Below, in pieces: positions 60,041 to 64,000 of a stretch of DNA of 64,000 bases (the stretch's first letter is position 1; each line of letters starts with the position of its first letter). The position numbers and the translations under genes are program-made. The stretch comes from Bin87 sp965204905. Lineage in GTDB: Bacteria; Chloroflexota; Dehalococcoidia; Lucifugimonadales; UBA3495. Location: NCBI GenBank assembly GCA_965204905.1, contig OZ242042.1, positions 2,294,001 to 2,358,000 on the forward strand, read 5' to 3'. The notes under the pieces were generated by a model that did not search any database, was not told the origin of the DNA, and saw nothing but the letters and a program-made list of their open reading frames with translations.

Positions 60041-61288
60041 ATGACCAACCCCGACGAAACCTCGAATACCGAACCGGCGCTGCCGCTCAGCGGCTACCGG
60101 GCGCTGGACCTGGCCGGCCCCATGGGCGTTTATTGCGGCAAACTGATGGCCGACATGGGAGCGGACGTGATCAAGGTCGAGCCGCCGGGGGGCGATCCGA
60201 TGCGTGAGATAGGCCCTTTCGTTGGCGGTCAACCCGGCGCGGGCCGCAGCCTGTACTGGCTCCACTTCAACACCAACAAGCGCAGCATCACGCTGGATAT
60301 CGGCACACCCGAGGGAGCGGCGGTTCTGCGCCGGCTGGCACGCGAGTCCGACGTGCTGCTGGAGACGGGCGCGCCCGGGTACATGGACTCGCTGGGGCTG
60401 GGATACGAGAGCCTGGCAGCGGACGCGCCGGGGCTGGTGTACGCATCCATCACGCCGTTCGGGCAGACGGGGCCGTACCGGGATTACAAGGCGTCCGACC
60501 TGGTTGGGTTCGCCATGGGCGGGTACATGTACGTCACCGGCTGGCCCGATACCCCGCCCAACAAGCTATGGGGGTCGCAGGCTTATCACACCGCGTCCAA
60601 CCGCGCGTACATCGCCATACTGTTGGCCTTGTACCACCGCATGATGACAGGCGATGGACAGTACATAGACGTGTCCATGCAGGAAGCGGTAGCCGCCACC
60701 ACCGAGCACGTCAACACGACCTACAACTACACCGGCGAGTCGGCGTCGCGCTGCGGGTTCCGGCACGGCGGGCAGTTCGTCGCCACATGGCGGTGCAAGG
60801 ACGGCTACGCCAGCATCACCACCAACACACGGGCGGCGTGGGACGACCTGCGGGCCTGGATGGACCGGGACGGCATGGCCGGCGACCTGATGGACGCGCA
60901 GTACAACGACCATTTCGTGCTGCGGGGCGAACATTCGGCGCACATCGAAGAACTGGTACAAGCCTGGGCGCTGCTGCACACCCGGCAGGAGATCACGGAG
61001 TTCGGCCAGTCGAACCATCACCCGTGGGGTCCTGCGGTCACAGCCGATGAAATCCTGGAGAACGAACAGCTATGGGGCCGGGGCTACCTGATGAGGATGG
61101 AGTCTCCGGATGGGCTTTCGATGGTGTACCCGGGCGACCCGTACCGCCTGACCGAGTTTCAGCAGCCGGTGCGCCGTCCGGCGCCCGCTCCAGGGGAGCA
61201 TAACGTTGAGGTGCTGGGTGGCATCCTGGGTTTTTCGCTGGAAGAAATGAGGCTACAAGCCGGGCAAAATTTCGCTAATCACCGATAG
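60041..61288 (+). CDS. CaiB/BaiF CoA-transferase family III protein, copy 2
   Basis: A 415-residue family III CoA-transferase: SGYRALDLAGPMGVYCGKLM, MGADVIKVEPPGGDPMREIG, FNTNKRSITLDIGTPEGAAVL, then a SITPFGQTGPYRDYKASDL loop and a GQYIDVSMQEAVAATTEHV helix. It differs from the first copy in having an APGYMDSLGLGY loop and a longer C-terminal domain. The ATG at 60041 lacks a ribosome site and sits right after a -10-like hexamer. The pair with the CoA-transferase at 61652 may form one operon or a heteromeric enzyme. Substrate unknown. Confidence 0.91.
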   Translation: MTNPDETSNTEPALPLSGYRALDLAGPMGVYCGKLMADMGADVIKVEPPGGDPMREIGPFVGGQPGAGRSLYWLHFNTNKRSITLDIGTPEGAAVLRRLARESDVLLETGAPGYMDSLGLGYESLAADAPGLVYASITPFGQTGPYRDYKASDLVGFAMGGYMYVTGWPDTPPNKLWGSQAYHTASNRAYIAILLALYHRMMTGDGQYIDVSMQEAVAATTEHVNTTYNYTGESASRCGFRHGGQFVATWRCKDGYASITTNTRAAWDDLRAWMDRDGMAGDLMDAQYNDHFVLRGEHSAHIEELVQAWALLHTRQEITEFGQSNHHPWGPAVTADEILENEQLWGRGYLMRMESPDGLSMVYPGDPYRLTEFQQPVRRPAPAPGEHNVEVLGGILGFSLEEMRLQAGQNFANHR

Positions 61289-61307
61289 TAGGGAAGGAGT
61301 AAATCTG

Positions 61308-61646
61308 ATGATGGCAGGAAACCATGATATTCGTGAAGAACTGGTCAGAGTCGCTAGGAACAGGGGGTATATCAACTACTCTGACGTAGCTCCTTTAGCT
61401 GGCCTGAACATGGATCTTGCTTACGACAGAAATCAAATCGCCGACATTCTTGACGGCATAAGCCAGGCTGAACACAACGCAGGGAGACCTCTATTGTCCG
61501 CCGTCGTAATTCGGAGGGATATGAATATGCCCGGAAAAGGCTTCTTCGCTCTGGCGAAGAGGCTTGGGTTACTCAGGGAAGGCGACAACCTGGAATATTG
61601 GTTAGCAGAGTTGAGGCGGGTTCACGACCATTGGGCGGAGGGTTAG
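61308..61646 (+). CDS. Hypothetical protein, A/T-richer gene between two CoA-transferases
   Basis: A 112-residue protein without recognised family. It is mostly helical, with DIREELVRVARNRGYINYSD, ADILDGISQAEHNAGRPLLS, an AVVIRRDMNMPGKGFFALAKR strand-helix and EYWLAELRRVHDHWAEG at the end. The base composition is clearly less GC-rich than the genes on both sides and codon choice differs (AGG, AGA, CTT, GCT). AAGGAG lies 9 bases before the ATG. The next CoA-transferase starts 6 bases after its stop. It looks like a transferred gene; function unknown. Confidence 0.75.
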   Translation: MMAGNHDIREELVRVARNRGYINYSDVAPLAGLNMDLAYDRNQIADILDGISQAEHNAGRPLLSAVVIRRDMNMPGKGFFALAKRLGLLREGDNLEYWLAELRRVHDHWAEG

Positions 61647-61651
61647 CGCGC

Positions 61652-62881
61652 GTGAACGGCGATGCACATCAGAGTAGCCTTGCCCTGCGGGGAATGCGGG
61701 TGCTGGATTTCACCTGGATTCACGCCGGGCCATCGGCGACGCGGATACTCTCCGACCAGGGCGCGGAGGTGATCAAGGTTGAGTCCAACAACGCGCTGTC
61801 GGTAATCGGCGGGCCGGCGTCGGCCACCGCCCGGGGGCTGGGCCAGCGCCACAACTGGAACGCGGGCAAGTTGTCCATCTCCCTGAACATGAAGACGTCC
61901 CAGGGCATCGACATCGCCAAGCGGTTGGCGGCGGTGTCGGACGTGGTTGCCGAGAACTTCAGCGGGCGGGTGATGCCGTCGTGGGGCCTGGATTATGATT
62001 CCATAAGAGCCATCAACCCCAGCATCATCATGCTGAGCATGTCGGGTTTTGGGCGCACGGGGCCGTGGAAGGACCGGGTCAGCTACGGCCAGACGCTACA
62101 GGCGTGGTCGGGTTTCACGCAGTTGACCGGGTTCCCGGATACCGACCCCAGCGGGCCGGCCAGCGCGTACAGCGACGCAGTAGGCGGCATGGCAGGCGCG
62201 CAGGCGGTGCTGCTGGCCTTGATGCACCGGGCCAGGACCGGGCGCGGGCAATGGCTGGACGTCTCACAGTTCGAGTCGCTGTCATCGCTGCTGGAAACGC
62301 TGGTGTTGGACATGAGCGTGAACGGAGCGGACGCGGTTTCGACGCGCACCGGCAATCGCCCGCCTTACGGCGGCGGCGCGCCCCACGGGGCGTATCGCTG
62401 CTTGGGTGAAGACCGCTGGGTGGCCATCACCGTTTTCACCGATGAGGAATGGCGGGCGTTTGTGGACGTTGTGGGCAATCCTCAATGGGCTGGCGACCCA
62501 CGGTTCGCCACTGCCGAGGGCCGCGAACGCAACGCCGACGCGCTGGACGCGCTGGTGGAATCGTGGACCATCCAGCACACCGCGGAAGAGGTGATGGGCC
62601 GGTTGCAGACCAAGGGCGTCGCTGCCGGCGCGGTGCAGACCGGGGAGGACTTGTCGCGCGACCCGCAGTTGAAAGAACGAGGCTTCTTTCGCCGCGTCCC
62701 GGACCACCAGGGCGAGCAACGAACCATTGAGAGCGCGCCCTACAAGCTATCCCGCACGCCGGGGAAAGTTGAGCGGGGCGCGCCAGAGTTTGCGGCGGAT
62801 ATGACCTACGTGCTGCGGGAATTGCTGGGTATGTCCGACGACGAGGTGGAGGACTGCGCCATCGCCGGCGCGTTCGACTGA
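61652..62881 (+). CDS. CaiB/BaiF CoA-transferase family III protein, copy 3
   Basis: A 409-residue family III CoA-transferase: LRGMRVLDFTWIHAGPSATR, QGAEVIKVESNNALSVIGG, WNAGKLSISLNMKTSQGIDIAK, the MSGFGRTGPWKDRVSYG loop and GQWLDVSQFESLSSLL. Start is GTG at 61652 with GGAGGG 8 bases upstream; an ATG at 61598 lies inside the previous gene. Copies 2 and 3 are in one orientation with a small A/T-richer gene between them. Family III enzymes sometimes act as heteromers, but homodimers are usual. Substrate unknown. Confidence 0.91.
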   Translation: MNGDAHQSSLALRGMRVLDFTWIHAGPSATRILSDQGAEVIKVESNNALSVIGGPASATARGLGQRHNWNAGKLSISLNMKTSQGIDIAKRLAAVSDVVAENFSGRVMPSWGLDYDSIRAINPSIIMLSMSGFGRTGPWKDRVSYGQTLQAWSGFTQLTGFPDTDPSGPASAYSDAVGGMAGAQAVLLALMHRARTGRGQWLDVSQFESLSSLLETLVLDMSVNGADAVSTRTGNRPPYGGGAPHGAYRCLGEDRWVAITVFTDEEWRAFVDVVGNPQWAGDPRFATAEGRERNADALDALVESWTIQHTAEEVMGRLQTKGVAAGAVQTGEDLSRDPQLKERGFFRRVPDHQGEQRTIESAPYKLSRTPGKVERGAPEFAADMTYVLRELLGMSDDEVEDCAIAGAFD

Positions 62882-62929
62882 GGGGCTCGCCTGTAATCGC
62901 CGGAAATTGCTGTCCTGCCGCCGCTGCGT

Positions 62930-63145
62930 ACTCTATTGGTTCGTGGATCCAACAAGTCCCGCAGTCCATCGCCCACCAGATTGAACCCTAAGACGACCAG
63001 CGAAATGGCCAACCCGGGAAGCAGCAAGAGGCGCGGCGCCTGCTGCAAATTAGGACGGGTATCGTTGAGCATGGCTCCCCATTCCGGCGTAGGCGGCTGC
63101 GCTCCCAAACCGAGGAAATTCAGCCCCGCGATGCCGAGAATTATC
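62930..63145 (-). pseudogene. DppC-type permease, C-terminal remnant
   Basis: The minus strand encodes ILGIAGLNFLGLGAQPPTPEWGAMLND and then LAISLVVLGFNLVGDGLRDLLDPRTN (each shortened here), the last third of a DppC permease. There is no start and no N-terminal two thirds; it is joined at about 63145, in another frame, to the end of the DppB remnant. Compare the intact DppC at 45061-45936. The usual stop after DPR is missing, so the frame runs on. Confidence 0.7.
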
Positions 63146-63450
63146 CTGCCTCAATGTTTCCAGAGTCGCGGCCCGGATCAAGCACGTAAGCTACCACGCG
63201 AGAGTGAACGAAAGCCCTACTGTCGGCAATACCAGTTGTCCCAATGACCCATATCTGGTGGCCGGAAACCAGGACAACATGATCGCAAAGAAGACGATGA
63301 ATCCATAAGCTATGGCGTATGACGGCACTGCCGCGCCGAACAAAGCCACCAACCGCCCTAACGTGTCAACCAAGCCGCCGCGTCGCCAGGCGGATAATAC
63401 GCCCAACGGAACGGCAGCATAGCCATTCGCCGCGCGAGGTATGCGCCCAT
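63146..63450 (-). pseudogene. DppB-type permease remnant with deletions and a nonsense codon
   Basis: An ATG at 63450 starts MGAYLARRMAM, a typical DppB N-terminus, but after about 12 codons the sequence jumps, in another frame, to mid-protein (VPLGVLSAWRRGGLVDTLGR, then AAVPSYAIAYGFIVFFAIML and LPTVGLSFTLAW). A TAG at 63191-63193 follows LAW, after which LIRAATLETLRQD continues in frame and then breaks into the DppC remnant. At least two deletions and one stop codon have destroyed the gene. Confidence 0.72.
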
Positions 63451-63510
63451 CCTGTTCGCACCCGCGATGTCGTCGTACTCAGGAAAAATTCGTGACCCGC
63501 GCTAAACGGG

Positions 63511-64000
63511 TCACTCCAACAGACCTACGGCGGAGTTAATGAAATAGAACCGGACGGGGTGGGCTTCGAAATTGGTCACCCGGTTCGACACTCCGTAGGT
63601 ATGTGCGGAATGGGATACGGGCAACAGGGCGTGTTCAGCAGCGATAATCGCCTGGGCTTCGCACGCCAGAGTTTCCCGGGTTTCGGCGTCGGTTTCCGTG
63701 GCAAGGACGGATAAGACTTCTTCCATACGCGGGTTGGCAAACCCACCGTAGTTGCTGCCGTCACCGTACGTACCCGAGCCGACGCCCAGCAGTTTCTGGA
63801 TATTCCAGTAAGGATCCCCGGTCTCCACCACGGTATCGAACCACCCGAAGAGATCCCACTCGGGTTCCTTCACCGCCGACCAATCCGATATGAGAACTTT
63901 GGCATCAATTCCTGCCTCAGCAAGCATGGCCTGGGCGGCTTCAGCCATGATGGGCAGTTGGAAGGTCTCCGAATATCCGCCGATTACGATTTCCAATGGC
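63511..64000 (-). CDS. ABC transporter substrate-binding protein, family 5, C-terminal part (runs off the window)
   Basis: The last 163 or so residues of a family-5 solute-binding protein, cut by the window edge: VIGGYSETFQLPIMAEAAQAM, EPEWDLFGWFDTVVETGDPY, GGFANPRMEEVLSVLATETD, and HALLPVSHSAHTYGVSN, ending FINSAVGLLE. It differs from the two copies near 40-44 kb. The true start lies beyond 64000. It precedes destroyed DppB and DppC genes on the same strand, so this would be the binding protein of a broken importer; whether it is itself intact cannot be told. Confidence 0.82.
   Translation of the reverse strand, partial: PLEIVIGGYSETFQLPIMAEAAQAMLAEAGIDAKVLISDWSAVKEPEWDLFGWFDTVVETGDPYWNIQKLLGVGSGTYGDGSNYGGFANPRMEEVLSVLATETDAETRETLACEAQAIIAAEHALLPVSHSAHTYGVSNRVTNFEAHPVRFYFINSAVGLLE

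Overview
The window is GC-rich DNA carrying about 60 protein genes, two tRNA genes and several decayed fragments. Gene content points to a Chloroflexota bacterium of the SAR202/Dehalococcoidia type. That placement is an inference, with no rRNA or marker gene here to test it. It rests on repeated paralogues of luciferase-like flavin monooxygenases (3), CaiB/BaiF CoA-transferases (3), MmgE/PrpD proteins (2), VOC dioxygenase-fold proteins (3), NHL beta-propellers (2 plus a remnant) and family-5 peptide-binding lipoproteins (3), on Ala/Pro-rich linkers after the lipobox, and on many TTG/GTG starts.

Layout. 1-6.2 kb: epimerase, amidase, gamma-glutamyltransferase-like enzyme and serine hydrolase, with small fossils between them. 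6.2-7.2 kb: a decay zone beside tRNA-Thr (NHL fragment, transposase fragment, one CRISPR-repeat-like palindrome). 7.3-11.6 kb: cupin, then a tight minus-strand run of hydroxyacid dehydrogenase, quinone reductase, methyltransferase and flavin monooxygenase. 11.9-15 kb: ArgD-like aminotransferase and ArgG flank a DUF433/DUF5615 toxin-antitoxin-like pair. 15-25.8 kb: a duplicated-domain protein, nitroreductase, aspartate aminotransferase, Uma2 nuclease, flavin monooxygenase, redoxin-like lipoprotein, SDR, PrpD, HPP membrane protein, hydrolase and a double CMD protein. 26.2-30.2 kb: a complete TRAP transporter. 30.3-33.8 kb: sugar nucleotidyltransferase, MoxR ATPase, CMD protein and TPR protein.

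33.9-38.5 kb: a minus-strand series of DNA methylase, PD-(D/E)XK-like coiled-coil protein, a radical SAM protein with the cysteine layout of the MJ0619 tetraether-lipid synthase family, a methyltransferase and a divergent PlsY acyltransferase. This possible membrane-lipid locus is the most interesting part of the window. 38.6-45.9 kb: CoA-transferase, tRNA-Phe with a clear promoter and terminator, two tandem peptide-binding lipoproteins and two ABC permeases (no ATPases). 46-51.4 kb: VOC protein, two divergent NHL propellers, flavin monooxygenase and MFS exporter. 51.4-52.1 kb: noncoding, with a MITE-like palindrome. 52.1-62.9 kb: small lineage protein, large hydrolase, PrpD, two VOC proteins, CapA, GMC oxidoreductase and two CoA-transferases around a small A/T-richer gene. 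62.9-64 kb: a broken second ABC permease operon followed by a binding-protein gene that runs off the window.

Taken together the genes suggest a heterotroph that imports peptides and organic acids and breaks down varied carboxylic acids through CoA transfer, flavin oxygenation and hydrolysis. No prophage, complete insertion sequence, CRISPR array or rRNA was seen.
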